A DNA stretch of 64,000 nt, taken from the NCBI GenBank assembly GCA_965249185.1, contig CBDFLS010000002.1:1612001-1676000 (forward strand), read 5' to 3'. The translations under genes and the position numbers were made by a program. This DNA comes from CBDFLS01 sp965249185 (lineage in GTDB: Bacteria > Chloroflexota > Dehalococcoidia > Lucifugimonadales > Australimonadaceae). This document shows, piece by piece, positions 56,638 through 64,000 of the stretch (its first letter is position 1; each line of letters opens with the position of its first letter). Below the pieces are notes generated by a model that saw only the letters and a program-made list of their open reading frames with translations, made no database searches and was not told the DNA's origin.

Positions 56638-57543
56638 TTACGAGTGGCCGTAGGCCTCCGCCAGAAACGGCTCCACCTCGCTCAGGAACCCAGGCAGATT
56701 GTCGTCCATAATCATATGCCCGGCGTTGGGCACTTCCACCCATCGCGCTGGTCCCCACGTCAGCTCCACCATCTTCTCGCACGTCTCGGCGGTCTCGAAT
56801 GGGCTCGTCTCACCCTTCATCAGCAGCATGGGGCACCGGACCTGCGCGATCTCCTTCCACAGCCACGACTCCACGGTGGCCCGGTACGGCAGCTTCTCTT
56901 TCCATTCATCCCGGAGCAGCAGGTCGTGCTTGAAGGTCACCTTGCCGCTGGGGAGCCGCCGGAGGAGGTACGGAGCGCGGTCTTTGGCGGTCTGCTTGGG
57001 CAGCTCGTCGGCGGACCCGCGCATGATCCGCGCCATCCATTCCATGGCCGCCTCCCACGAATCGAACTCCGTGGGGCGCTTCCGCATGAACCCGTCCTGG
57101 ACGAACAGCGCCACGGGGGGAGGAAAGCCCGGCCCGTTGTCGATGACCACGATCCCCCGGGTGTCCTGGGGGTAGTAGGCGGCGTGGCAGTAGGCGACAC
57201 GGGCGCCCAGCGAGTGGCCCATGACCACCGGCCTGTCCAGCTCCAGGGCCGTGATCAGCGCGTGCACATCGGAGGCCCAATCGCGCCATCGCTGGTCGCC
57301 GGGCGAGTTGGGCGTGCGGTCCGGGAAGGGCCCGCTGTCGCCGTGGCCTCGTAAATTGAGCGAGATGAGCCGGTAGCGGTCCTGGAGCGCCTCGGCGGTG
57401 GTGCGCCAGTTGTAGGCGGCGCCGGTGAGCCCGATGACCAGCACCACCGGCGGCGCATCGGGGTCGCCCCACTCCAGGTAGTTGAGCTGCATCTCGGGGC
57501 CGTTGGAGACGTAGCCCGACTTCACCGGCGGTGCAACAGTCAT
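56638..57543 (-). CDS. Alpha/beta hydrolase, paralog B
   Basis: 301 aa. Nucleophile elbow MGHSLGARVAY and NAGHMIMDDNLPGF with the His are present. In the oxyanion loop the usual HG is IG (VLVIGLTGAAYNW), unlike paralog A. 47 bp upstream of paralog A on the same strand, so probably one operon made by tandem duplication. Confidence 0.88.
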   Translation of the reverse strand: MTVAPPVKSGYVSNGPEMQLNYLEWGDPDAPPVVLVIGLTGAAYNWRTTAEALQDRYRLISLNLRGHGDSGPFPDRTPNSPGDQRWRDWASDVHALITALELDRPVVMGHSLGARVAYCHAAYYPQDTRGIVVIDNGPGFPPPVALFVQDGFMRKRPTEFDSWEAAMEWMARIMRGSADELPKQTAKDRAPYLLRRLPSGKVTFKHDLLLRDEWKEKLPYRATVESWLWKEIAQVRCPMLLMKGETSPFETAETCEKMVELTWGPARWVEVPNAGHMIMDDNLPGFLSEVEPFLAEAYGHS

Positions 57544-57678
57544 CGCATGGCCTCCCTTGTCGCCGCCGGCCTTATTCCAGCCGCCAACTCAGTGAAATGG
57601 CGAGCGGACTCTACCACAAGCGAAGGTGCATTTCGAGCGAATGGGGAAGGGAAGCTGGATACGAGCGGAGGGGAGCGC

Positions 57679-57753
57679 TGGCAGGAGTGGGAGGATTCGA
57701 ACCCCCGGCCTGCGGTTTTGGAGGCCGCACTGGGTTGCTCGCCTACGTATCCT
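57679..57753 (-). pseudogene. tRNA-Trp-like gene, 5' half ruined
   Basis: The 3' half is normal: anticodon loop CTCCAAA (CCA), T arm GGGGG-TTCGAAT-CCTCC, CACTCCT-G and encoded CCA. The 5' half, AGGATACGTAGGCGAG.., pairs only in the first four acceptor positions and cannot form a D arm. This is what a tyrosine-recombinase insertion into the anticodon-to-3' part of a tRNA leaves on one side. Confidence 0.65.
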
Positions 57754-58102
57754 GGCATTCGCTTGCGTACGATATTAACACGCCAGTGGCCCTGGAGATT
57801 CGCCTCCGTCCGTGGATGGACCCCCGTGTTGGGGTCAAAACTGGGGTCAAACCCGCTCTATTGAATGTCCTTGCGCGCCAACCCAGATAGGGGGGTAGGT
57901 ATATTCACGCTCCCTCGTGGTGGTACTTACTATTCGCTCGCGCACCTGGACCCTCTAAACCGTTTGTGCAGCTTACTCACTGCTGTTGGTCAACGATACA
58001 CAATTTACCCGTTGCGGTTCATTTTGGAATGAGAACTCGCACACAACTAACCGGCTTGAGAGTGGGATAGGACGTACTCGAAAGAACTTACACGCTGGAC
58101 GG

Positions 58103-58126
58103 GGAGATGGGCCCTCCCCCATCTCC
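58103..58126. terminator. Hairpin 1 near IS3 copy B
   Basis: GGAGATGGG (58103-58111) pairs perfectly with CCCATCTCC (58118-58126), loop CCCTCC. No T run on either side. Confidence 0.4.
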
Positions 58127-58132
58127 ACCATG

Positions 58133-58174
58133 AACACGAAGGAGCTCCGCCATTTGGCGGAGCTCCTTCGTGTT
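58133..58174. repeat. 42-bp near-perfect palindrome
   Basis: aacacgaaggagctccgcca and its exact complement, separated by TT: 20 perfect base pairs. Could act as a two-way terminator or be a small element; it lies 21 bp from the IS3 end. Confidence 0.7.
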
Positions 58175-58229
58175 ACTAGCGATCAAAGGTGGCATTGGGG
58201 TCGGATGGCAATAGTGGACACCAAACCTT

Positions 58230-59090
58230 TCAAGCTGCGAGTAATCCTGCATAGAATCTTTGTTGAAAGGCCGCAGGTGACAGGAATCCCAGCCTGGCCT
58301 GGCGGCGCTGCCTGTTATAGAAGATCTCGATATATTCTGTCATATCTCGAATTGCTTCCTGTCTACTTCGATAATGACGGTGATGGACTAGCTCCTGCTT
58401 GAGTGTTCCCCAGAAGCTCTCCATCGGCGCATTATCAAAACAGTTCCCTTTCCCGCTCATGGATGATCTCAGGCCAGAGCGCTCCATAAGATTTCTGTAC
58501 TCCTGGGAGCAATACTGAGAGCCCCGGTCAGAGTGATGCATCAGTCCCCTCGCGGGGCGTTTGGCTCTCAGCGCCCGGAATAGAGACTGACTAACCAGAT
58601 TCCTGGTCATCCGCTCTCCCATGGCATAGCCCACGAGCTCTCCGGTGAACAGGTCCTTGTGGCCCGCCAGGTATAGCCAGCCTTCATCAGTCGGTATATA
58701 GGTGATGTCACTCACCCACACGGCGTTGGGCTGACTGACCTTGAACTGCTGGCCCAACAAGTTATCCGCAACTGGCAGTCTGTGCGCGGAGTTAGTGGTA
58801 GTCTTGAATCTCCTCTTCTGTTTACAGCGTATGCCGAGCTTTTGCCGGATCCGCTTGATCCGGCAAACACCCACCCGAACGCCATGCTCCGCCAGATCGC
58901 GCTGTAACCGTTCCGGGCCATAGGTCTGTCTATTCCGCTGGTGGGCCGCCATTATCTCCAGCTCCAGCCGCACTTCCTCCTGTGCCCGCTTGGACAGCGG
59001 CCGGTCCACCCACGCATAGTAGCCGCTGGCCGATATATTCATAATCCGTCGCATCATCCGGACTGGATACTTGAGCCGCAACTCATTCAT
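58230..59090 (-). CDS. IS3-family transposase OrfB (copy B)
   Basis: 286 aa, differing from copy A by very few residues (e.g. RIMNISASG, RDMTEYIEI). DDE core intact (VSDITYIPTD, HHSDRGSQYC, PMESFWGTLK). Likely made as an OrfAB fusion through the A7 slip site at 59135-59141. Confidence 0.93.
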   Translation of the reverse strand: MNELRLKYPVRMMRRIMNISASGYYAWVDRPLSKRAQEEVRLELEIMAAHQRNRQTYGPERLQRDLAEHGVRVGVCRIKRIRQKLGIRCKQKRRFKTTTNSAHRLPVADNLLGQQFKVSQPNAVWVSDITYIPTDEGWLYLAGHKDLFTGELVGYAMGERMTRNLVSQSLFRALRAKRPARGLMHHSDRGSQYCSQEYRNLMERSGLRSSMSGKGNCFDNAPMESFWGTLKQELVHHRHYRSRQEAIRDMTEYIEIFYNRQRRQARLGFLSPAAFQQRFYAGLLAA

Positions 59091-59404
59091 CGCCGCGTAC
59101 CGGGCAGCGACTCCTTGGCAAAGTACGCGGCCGCTTTTTTTAGTATGTCCCGCTCCATCTTCACTTCCGCCAGTTCCTTCTTAGTCCGGGCCAAATCCAT
59201 CTCTACTTCAGTCAAGGGCCTGTACGTCTTGCCGACATCTCCCAGTTTGCCGGCCCTTTGTGCCTTCACCCAGTACCCTAACGTCGATGGCGCCAGGGAC
59301 AACCGGCGGGCTGCCTCCGGCAATGATAGCCTCTCTTCCGTTACCAGCTTCACTGCTTCCTGGCGGAATTCCCTCGTGTATCTTCCTTGAGGGACACCTT
59401 TCAT
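59087..59404 (-). CDS. IS3-family transposase OrfA (copy B)
   Basis: 105 aa, identical in sequence to the copy A protein: HTH followed by coiled coil and the DILKKAAAYFAKE tail with the seven-A slippery run. GGAGG 8 nt before the ATG. Confidence 0.92.
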   Translation of the reverse strand: MKGVPQGRYTREFRQEAVKLVTEERLSLPEAARRLSLAPSTLGYWVKAQRAGKLGDVGKTYRPLTEVEMDLARTKKELAEVKMERDILKKAAAYFAKESLPGTRR

Positions 59405-59466
59405 ACTGACACCTCCGTCGCTCTATCTTATCCGACTTTGGTGTCCGTTTCTCCCATCCTATCTCA

Positions 59467-59962
59467 CCTGGGAATAGTAACGGTCGCGACTTTCTGGTTG
59501 GCTGTGGCGATTCAATTCACAGGCTGTGGGTTGTGGCTGCTGCAGGGTCGATTTCTAAGCATACTCGTACCACTGCCTTGGGCTACACTAATTCTCGCAT
59601 GGACTAACGAGTCGCACGGACTCATATGGAGCGACATCAATCCTGCTATCAGTGCGCAAATCTCAGTACAAATCTATGCTCATGGGCCAGCATTCTGGGC
59701 CTTCACGGCATATTCATATCTACTGATGCTCGTGGGAGTGATTATCGTAAGTCGCCCACTGTTTAAGTCGGGCCTTGCTCACTGGGCGGGGGCAAGTGCC
59801 CTTATCGTATCTGCTGGCATACCCTGGCTGGTCAATTTGAGCTTCGGCCTTGGCATAAGTCCTCTGCCAAATGTTGATCTGACACCATTGGCATTCGTTG
59901 TTAGCACCATTGCCCTATTGTGGGCAATCCTTCGAGGAAGGCTCCTGGCAAGCCAACTATGA
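59467..59962 (+). pseudogene. 7TM histidine-kinase sensor domain, truncated
   Basis: About 165 codons, open back into IS3 copy B. Six or so membrane segments (IVTVATFWLAVAIQFTGCG, WATLILAWTNESHGLIW, AYSYLLMLVGVIIVS, ALIVSAGIPWLVN, FVVSTIALLWAIL). The N-terminal 7TM sensor region of histidine kinases has this pattern with T...HGL(I/F)W. No PAS or kinase domain follows, so both ends are missing. Confidence 0.6.
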
Positions 59963-60364
59963 CCCGCTCCCCAGTATTTGTGCCACATGCACAACTAGCC
60001 TGTCCCTGCGATGGCGAACCTGATGCTGGCCACAACTTTCCGATGATGCTTTCCGGCGCGAACAGTTTCCTCGGCATATCTCTCCCTTTTCTTGCCCAGA
60101 CGCTAATTTATCGCCTGGATCAATTTTGGGGGGTCAGGTCTCTCCCACACACCTGCCGGCTGCTAGTTACCCGCCCCCGATCATCCACCCCTACGGGCCA
60201 ATGTTGCGAACGAAAGTTTCCGCATTGAATCATTCGTTTGGGTGATTTCATCCTATGCTACCAAGCGTGTATGTTCCATCGTGATGGGCTCCTCAAGCGG
60301 GATTCCTCACTCTCTTCTTGCAGTCGTGATTTAGCGATGCTGACCTGACCCCCGAAAACTGTCG
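59963..60364. other. 402-bp gene-free stretch holding a candidate MITE
   Basis: No convincing coding frame. Holds the inverted-repeat-bounded segment at 60128-60353. Confidence 0.35.
60128..60353. repeat. Candidate MITE-like element
   Basis: GGGGGTCAGGTC at 60129-60140 is inverted at 60342-60353 (GACCTGACCCCC), and the flanking A/T bases are also similar (ATTTTG / CGAAAACT). About 226 bp, no ORF. GGGGTCAGGTC-type ends are common on small transposable elements. Confidence 0.45.
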
Positions 60365-60883
60365 GTGGCTCTGAGGAATCGCCAAACACTAATCATGTTG
60401 TTGCCACACCATTGGATTGACAATTTGTCGGTAAGGGGCATCGCAGATGCATTGTATTTCTTGATTAAGTCCATGGCCAATAGAAGCTTGGAGCAAGGCC
60501 GAGGTGCTGAACGGTATATCGGGAATTTATCCAGGTTCATTTGGCCCTGGCATGAAGGTTGGTTGATCCCGTTAGTCGCTCTACTAGCCGCGTTTGACTT
60601 CATTAGCACTTATCTTCTCTTGGAGATCAGCGGTAAAGCGAACGTCTACGAAGGTGGAATCCTTGCGAGTTGGGCGTTACGTCAGGGTGGTTTTAATGGT
60701 CTCTACATCATGAATTCTGTGGCCTTGGGGCTTCTCTGCGTCATCGCCGTATCTGCTCGCTTGGTTTACAGGCGATTTGGCCTGCACCATTTCGCTCGAA
60801 CAGCGTACACCGTTGTATTAGTTCCATACGTCATTGCCGCGTTGGTTGCAGTGGTAAACAATCTTTCGCTTATTTTTCTTTAA
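60365..60883 (+). CDS. Membrane protein (4 segments), function unknown
   Basis: 172 aa as an open frame; the likely start is ATG 60473 (MANRSLEQGRGAERY). Hydrophobic segments: WLIPLVALLAAFDFISTYLLLEI, FNGLYIMNSVALGLLCVIAVSARLVY and VVLVPYVIAALVAVVNNLSLIFL. The D..STYLLL and Y..NS patterns resemble DUF5658-type proteins. The stop lies directly at the IS1595 end (60884), so the natural C-terminus may have been cut. Confidence 0.55.
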   Translation: MALRNRQTLIMLLPHHWIDNLSVRGIADALYFLIKSMANRSLEQGRGAERYIGNLSRFIWPWHEGWLIPLVALLAAFDFISTYLLLEISGKANVYEGGILASWALRQGGFNGLYIMNSVALGLLCVIAVSARLVYRRFGLHHFARTAYTVVLVPYVIAALVAVVNNLSLIFL

Positions 60884-61728
60884 GGGTATAGTCCCAAAAC
60901 AGCCACCTGTGAGAGAATGGTGGCATGGGACGGAAGATTGGGTGCCCTCGATGTCAACACGCCAAGAGCTGGAGCATTCGGCGAGGTAAGAGTCGTTGTG
61001 CAGCCTGCCACTACGAGTGGGTGCCCAGGGCGCTGCCGCTTCGGTTGTCGCCAGGGGAGTGGCGGCGACTGTTGCGCTGGTTCGTCTTGGGGCAGAGTGC
61101 CGAGGTGATTGCCCAGGAGGCCCGCCTGGAGCGAAAGCGAGTCCTGCGCGCCCTGATCGTGGTGCGCCAGGCCATGGTCCGGGACGTTCCCCATGTCTTC
61201 TCCGGCGTGGTGGAGGTCGACGAGACCTACCTGGGAGGTTCCTGGCGCAACAGGCGCCTGGCAAAGCGTGTTCAGGGCACGAAGCGGGGCCGTGGAACCA
61301 CTAAGCAAGCTGTCTTTGGGATCCTGTGTCGAGGTGGCCTGGTGTGGGCGCAAGTGGTACCTAACGTGGAAGCCAAGACGCTGCTGCCGCTCCTGCACCA
61401 ACGCGTGCAACGTGGCTCCATCGTCTGCTCGGACACCTTTACCAGCTACACGGGCGTCGCAGCGGGGGGCTACGTCCACCGGCTTGTGGACCACAGCCAG
61501 GCGTTCAGCGATCGGCAAGGGAGCCACGTCAACGGCTTGGAGGGCTTCTGGGGTTATCTCAAGCGGCGTCTGGCAGCCAAAGGGGGAGTCCGCCGAGAAC
61601 GGCTGCCCCTCTATCTTGCTGAGTATGTCTGGCGCTACAATCATCGGCGTCTGTTGGGACCAGAACAGGTTAAGACATTGTTCAAGCTGCTTCAAAGCTA
61701 ATCCGGTGGCTAAAACGGGACTTTACCC
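60884..61728 (+). mobile_element. IS1595-family element, copy 3
   Basis: 845 bp, opposite orientation to copies 1 and 2, same terminal repeats. Left flank: the membrane protein gene; right flank: the middle of a JAMM peptidase gene. No target duplication seen. Confidence 0.9.
60925..61701 (+). CDS. IS1595-family transposase (copy 3)
   Basis: 258 aa, intact, a few residues different from the copy at 10518 (CRGGLVWAQ, SYTGVAAGG). Zinc ribbon CPRCQH..CAACHYEW, VVEVDETYLGG, VCSDTFTSY and NGLEGFWGYLKRRLA. Confidence 0.9.
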   Translation: MGRKIGCPRCQHAKSWSIRRGKSRCAACHYEWVPRALPLRLSPGEWRRLLRWFVLGQSAEVIAQEARLERKRVLRALIVVRQAMVRDVPHVFSGVVEVDETYLGGSWRNRRLAKRVQGTKRGRGTTKQAVFGILCRGGLVWAQVVPNVEAKTLLPLLHQRVQRGSIVCSDTFTSYTGVAAGGYVHRLVDHSQAFSDRQGSHVNGLEGFWGYLKRRLAAKGGVRRERLPLYLAEYVWRYNHRRLLGPEQVKTLFKLLQS

Positions 61729-62151
61729 AAAAAGATTCTCCGAATCAAGAACTCAGCCGACAATCCACGGTACTCCTACAGGCTTGATCCAAATGAACTG
61801 GAAAAGGCACTAGCAACAATAGTGGCCAACGGATGGGAATGGCTGGCAGTCTATTACTCCCATTCTACTCACGGGGCCGCACCATCGCCCGTCGACATTC
61901 AAGAAGCGAGACGGCAGGAACTACAGCTGAATCAGGAGGGTAAGCTGCTGCCAGCACACCACTTGGTGGTTTCACTCATGAACGCCACCGCTCCTGAGCT
62001 AAAGGCTTTCAGAGTAATTGGCAGCGAGGTTGAGACGGTTGCGATCACGCTTCCTGAAACTGAGAGGCCATCTGGCGTGGTCGAGACTAGCGGAGTTGAC
62101 GCAACCGCTACGGGAGAGCTGGGCCTATGCCCCATTGTGGAACCAGCGTAA
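61729..62151 (+). pseudogene. JAMM/Mov34-type metallopeptidase, 5' part removed by IS1595
   Basis: In frame from the IS end: NPRYSYRLDPNELEKAL, then GWEWLAVYYSHSTHGAAPSPVDIQEA, which aligns with the JAMM centre (HSHP...PS..D), and LLPAHHLVVSLMNATAPELKAFRV. The first His of the HxH pair is Tyr (YYSH). The N-terminal Glu-bearing strand is missing. ATG 61822 is only an internal codon. A close relative would be the CysO-cysteine peptidase type. Confidence 0.7.
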
Positions 62152-62873
62152 AGGAGCTACAGGCCTTTTGCGGTTCTTGCGGTCGACAACTCCAGGGCGC
62201 GCCTTCGTCAAAGCCATTCTCGTCCGCCAGCCCTGCGGCAGGCTGGACCGTCGCATTTCTCGCTGGCACGGCGGTCTTGCTGATCGTATCGCTTATTTCG
62301 AACTGGATTGAGTTCGGTTTGCTACAGAGAATCCAAGATGGCGGGTTTGTGACATCTGTGGATGCGGACGCTAGTGACAGCCGGCAAGCTGCAATAGGCG
62401 TTGGGCTTCTCCTCTTATTCATAATCACCGCGATTGTGTTCCTAGTATGGATAGCGACGGTCTCAGGTAATCTTAAGGCGCTGGGAGTTACACATCAGCG
62501 GTTCTCGCCAGGTTGGGCGGTAGGTTGGTGGTTCATACCCATTATGGCCTTGTTTAGGCCATACCAGGTCATGAAGGAGGTCTGTCAGGGCAGTCATGCT
62601 GATCCGTCCAATGAAACCGACTCCTCGAACAGGGCGACCGTGCCTCCCATACTGGGTTGGTGGTAGGCGGCTTGGCTCATCGGCGGCTTCATATTCAATT
62701 CGGCAGGCCGTGTTACCACCGATGACTCCATCCAGAGTTTGATTACTGCCAACTTACTTCGTATGACAGGCGACGTCGTGTGGTTCTCGGCTGCTGTTCT
62801 TGCTGCGGCGCTGGTCGTTCACATAACGACGCGACAGATTCGCAAACATCGCATCCTGCAAGGCTTTGACTGA
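62127..62873 (+). pseudogene. DUF4328-type membrane protein with zinc ribbon and an internal TAG stop
   Basis: N-terminal CGTSVKELQAFCGSCGRQL zinc ribbon, then hydrophobic segments and the family block NLKALGVTHQRFSPGWAVGWWFIPIMALFRPYQVMKEV. At 62664-62666 TAG interrupts LGWW|AAWLIGGFIF; the same frame continues for 69 more codons to the TGA at 62871, including another membrane segment (VVWFSAAVLAAALVVHIT). Related proteins have WWW here, so one TGG to TAG change explains it. Confidence 0.7.
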
Positions 62874-62954
62874 GAGCAACATCGGACGGCTTGATCCCGC
62901 CGTGCCGGAGAAGTTCGCAGACCAGAACGCCGAGCGCTTGCTAGGGGCGGCCAA

Positions 62955-63209
62955 ATGAGGACTCACGCCAGCATCCGCCCCGGTGAGATGGGCGCGCTGG
63001 TCCGTAGCGGCGAGGTCCAGCTCGGGGGGAACCGCAGGCTCAAAATCTACGGGACGCTCGACTGCTGGAGCGGCAAGCGGATGGCGGTGGCCAGCCGGGT
63101 GTTCTTCTCCCGCGAGAGCGAAGCGCTCCGCGAGGGCTACCGGCCCTGCGGCCATTGCATGCGGGAGGCGTACCAGGAGTGGCGGGCGGGACGGGCCCGC
63201 GCGCGCTAG
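62955..63209 (+). CDS. Stand-alone Ada-type zinc-binding domain protein
   Basis: 84 aa. IYGTLDCWSGKRMAVASRVFFSRESEALREGYRPCGHCM has the four zinc Cys spacing of the Ada N-terminal domain (C..C near 54, then CxxC). In full Ada proteins this domain takes methyl groups from phosphotriesters; here no methyltransferase or HTH part follows. Confidence 0.8.
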   Translation: MRTHASIRPGEMGALVRSGEVQLGGNRRLKIYGTLDCWSGKRMAVASRVFFSRESEALREGYRPCGHCMREAYQEWRAGRARAR

Positions 63210-63236
63210 GGGATTTCCGCCGTGCCGAACAGAGAC

Positions 63237-63371
63237 CTACCGGTGGTGGTTCGCAAAGCCCAGGCGAATCTTGAGGCCGTTCACCTTGGCGTTTTGCTTG
63301 CTTACCCGCGCGACGAACTCGGCGGTGGACTCCGGCGCTTTCACCTTGTGCGGCTTTTTCTTGCGTGACAT
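63237..63371 (-). CDS. Small basic protein (44 aa)
   Basis: From ATG 63371: MSRKKKPHKVKAPESTAEFV then ARVSKQNAKVNGLKIRLGFANHHR. Highly basic N-terminus; possibly nucleic-acid binding. No family recognised. Confidence 0.45.
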   Translation of the reverse strand: MSRKKKPHKVKAPESTAEFVARVSKQNAKVNGLKIRLGFANHHR

Positions 63372-63599
63372 GCGTGCTCCGGGCTCTGACTGGTGCTCCG
63401 GTGAGTATACCTCATTTTCCCACACGAGCAGCAGCGCCCACGAAATCTGCTCTACGCGGTCGGATGTCCCCTGGCGCTCTCGGCGCGGCGTACCGGAGAG
63501 AGCCTGTCAGCGAGCTCATGGCTCGAGGCGGAACGGGGTCTGCGGGCCGGCGGCCCCTGCGCGGATACCCCAGCCGTCAAACGCCGTATCGCGCCCGCG

Positions 63600-63947
63600 C
63601 TATCCCGGACCCTCCGCCAGCGGAATCGTGGCGGTCATGCGGGTCTCGTCGCCTACCACGCGAGTGGTATGTCCTCTGCCCGTGAGGTCCTCGACCAGGT
63701 TCACGTGCCCCGGGGTGAACAGGTGCACCGTGCCATCTCCCAGGCCGATCTCGGCGCTGCCGGACAGCGTGATGACGAACTGGCGGCGCGGTCCGGTGTG
63801 CCAGTCGATGAAGTGCCCCGGCGCATATGAGCGGAAGGTGATGCTCGTGGCGGCCTGAGCCGAGGCCAGCTCGGGGTGGGATGCCAAGTCCAGCTCTTCC
63901 ATGTGCGACTCTCCGTCGTCTCCGGTGTACAAGCGGGTGATTCCCAT
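63600..63947 (-). CDS. Cupin-domain protein
   Basis: 115 aa. A single beta-barrel with cupin motif 1 YAPGHFIDWHTGPRRQFVITLSGSAEI (H..H replaced by WH.G...F) and motif 2 LFTPGHVNLVEDLTGRGHTTRV. Metal ligands are partly kept. Small one-domain cupins act as isomerases, dioxygenases or binding proteins; the substrate is unknown. AGGAGG 6 nt before the ATG. Confidence 0.75.
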   Translation of the reverse strand: MGITRLYTGDDGESHMEELDLASHPELASAQAATSITFRSYAPGHFIDWHTGPRRQFVITLSGSAEIGLGDGTVHLFTPGHVNLVEDLTGRGHTTRVVGDETRMTATIPLAEGPG

Positions 63948-64000
63948 CGGCGTGCCTCCTGCAATTTGATAGTGGGGCCTGCCCCAAGCGGCAATTACGA

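Larger units (their letters stand above)
57754..58195. other. 442-bp gene-free stretch with two strong palindromes
   Basis: Between the tRNA-Trp remnant and IS3 copy B. Includes a ggggtcaaaactggggtcaaa direct repeat and the hairpins listed at 58103 and 58133. No coding signal seen; probably the end of a lost integrative element. Confidence 0.4.
58196..59466 (-). mobile_element. IS3-family element, copy B (complete)
   Basis: 1271 bp, the inverted twin of copy A at 14751-16021, with the same TG..CA ends. The right flank is a truncated sensor gene. Copies A and B face each other, so recombination between them would invert the 42 kb including the whole prophage. Confidence 0.92.

Noticed and set aside
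60120..60228. Small plus-strand ORF ending at 60228
   Set aside because: No start signal, low-quality composition and it enters the MITE-like terminal repeat.

Overview
The window reads as a piece of a bacterial chromosome of moderately high G+C. Tandem Rieske oxygenases, paired alpha/beta hydrolases and many relict mobile elements would suit a Chloroflexota (Dehalococcoidia/SAR202-like) genome, but that placement is inference; no rRNA or other marker gene is present. The dominant feature is a 37.8 kb siphovirus-type prophage (about 16562-54379) inserted in the 3' end of a tRNA-Cys gene. A 20-bp direct repeat forms its two ends, and its integrase lies just inside the left end.

Left flank (1-16.5 kb): a broken Sel1-repeat gene, an IS256-family element, a frameshifted IS1595-family element, a 146-bp IS3 scrap and an IS1380-like element sit end to end. 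Next come an alpha/beta hydrolase that has lost its catalytic Ser and Asp, a promoter and two translationally coupled Rieske oxygenase genes plus a decayed third copy, a membrane protein, and a telA-like gene cut by a second IS1595 copy. Remnants of an ABC-2 permease, an alcohol dehydrogenase and an ornithine cyclodeaminase/SbnB-like gene follow, with an apparently intact phosphopantetheinyl transferase and a DinB-like gene among them. A complete IS3 element and the 3' half of an older integrase lie against the prophage left end.

Prophage: integrase and hicAB; a leftward accessory/lysogeny arm (lipoproteins, zinc ribbon, restriction-type nuclease, ImmA-like protein, repressor) facing a rightward early arm across a divergent promoter region; DNA methyltransferases, VRR-NUC nuclease, DnaD-like and DnaC-like replication genes; then terminase, MazG-like, Fic, large terminase, portal/head protein, protease, capsid, connectors, tail proteins with a T7-slippery tail chaperone, tape measure and tail-tip/fibre genes. 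The large terminase carries an intein, and a complete HNH homing endonuclease is encoded inside that intein in a different reading frame. The portal/head gene is split by an IS1380-family element with a 5-bp target duplication, so the prophage is probably defective. Two copies of a promoter-small RNA-terminator unit punctuate the structural genes. I recognised no endolysin.

Right flank (54.4-64 kb): tRNA-Cys and tRNA-Leu, pterin carbinolamine dehydratase, a small alpha/beta-barrel-like protein, two paralogous alpha/beta hydrolases and a tRNA-Trp-like gene with a ruined 5' half. Then comes another insertion-rich zone: perfect palindromes, a second full IS3 copy, a histidine-kinase sensor remnant, a candidate MITE, a third IS1595 copy, a truncated JAMM peptidase and a DUF4328-like gene with an internal TAG. 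It ends with an Ada zinc domain protein and a cupin. Both flanks show repeated IS insertion and gene decay around tRNA integration sites.
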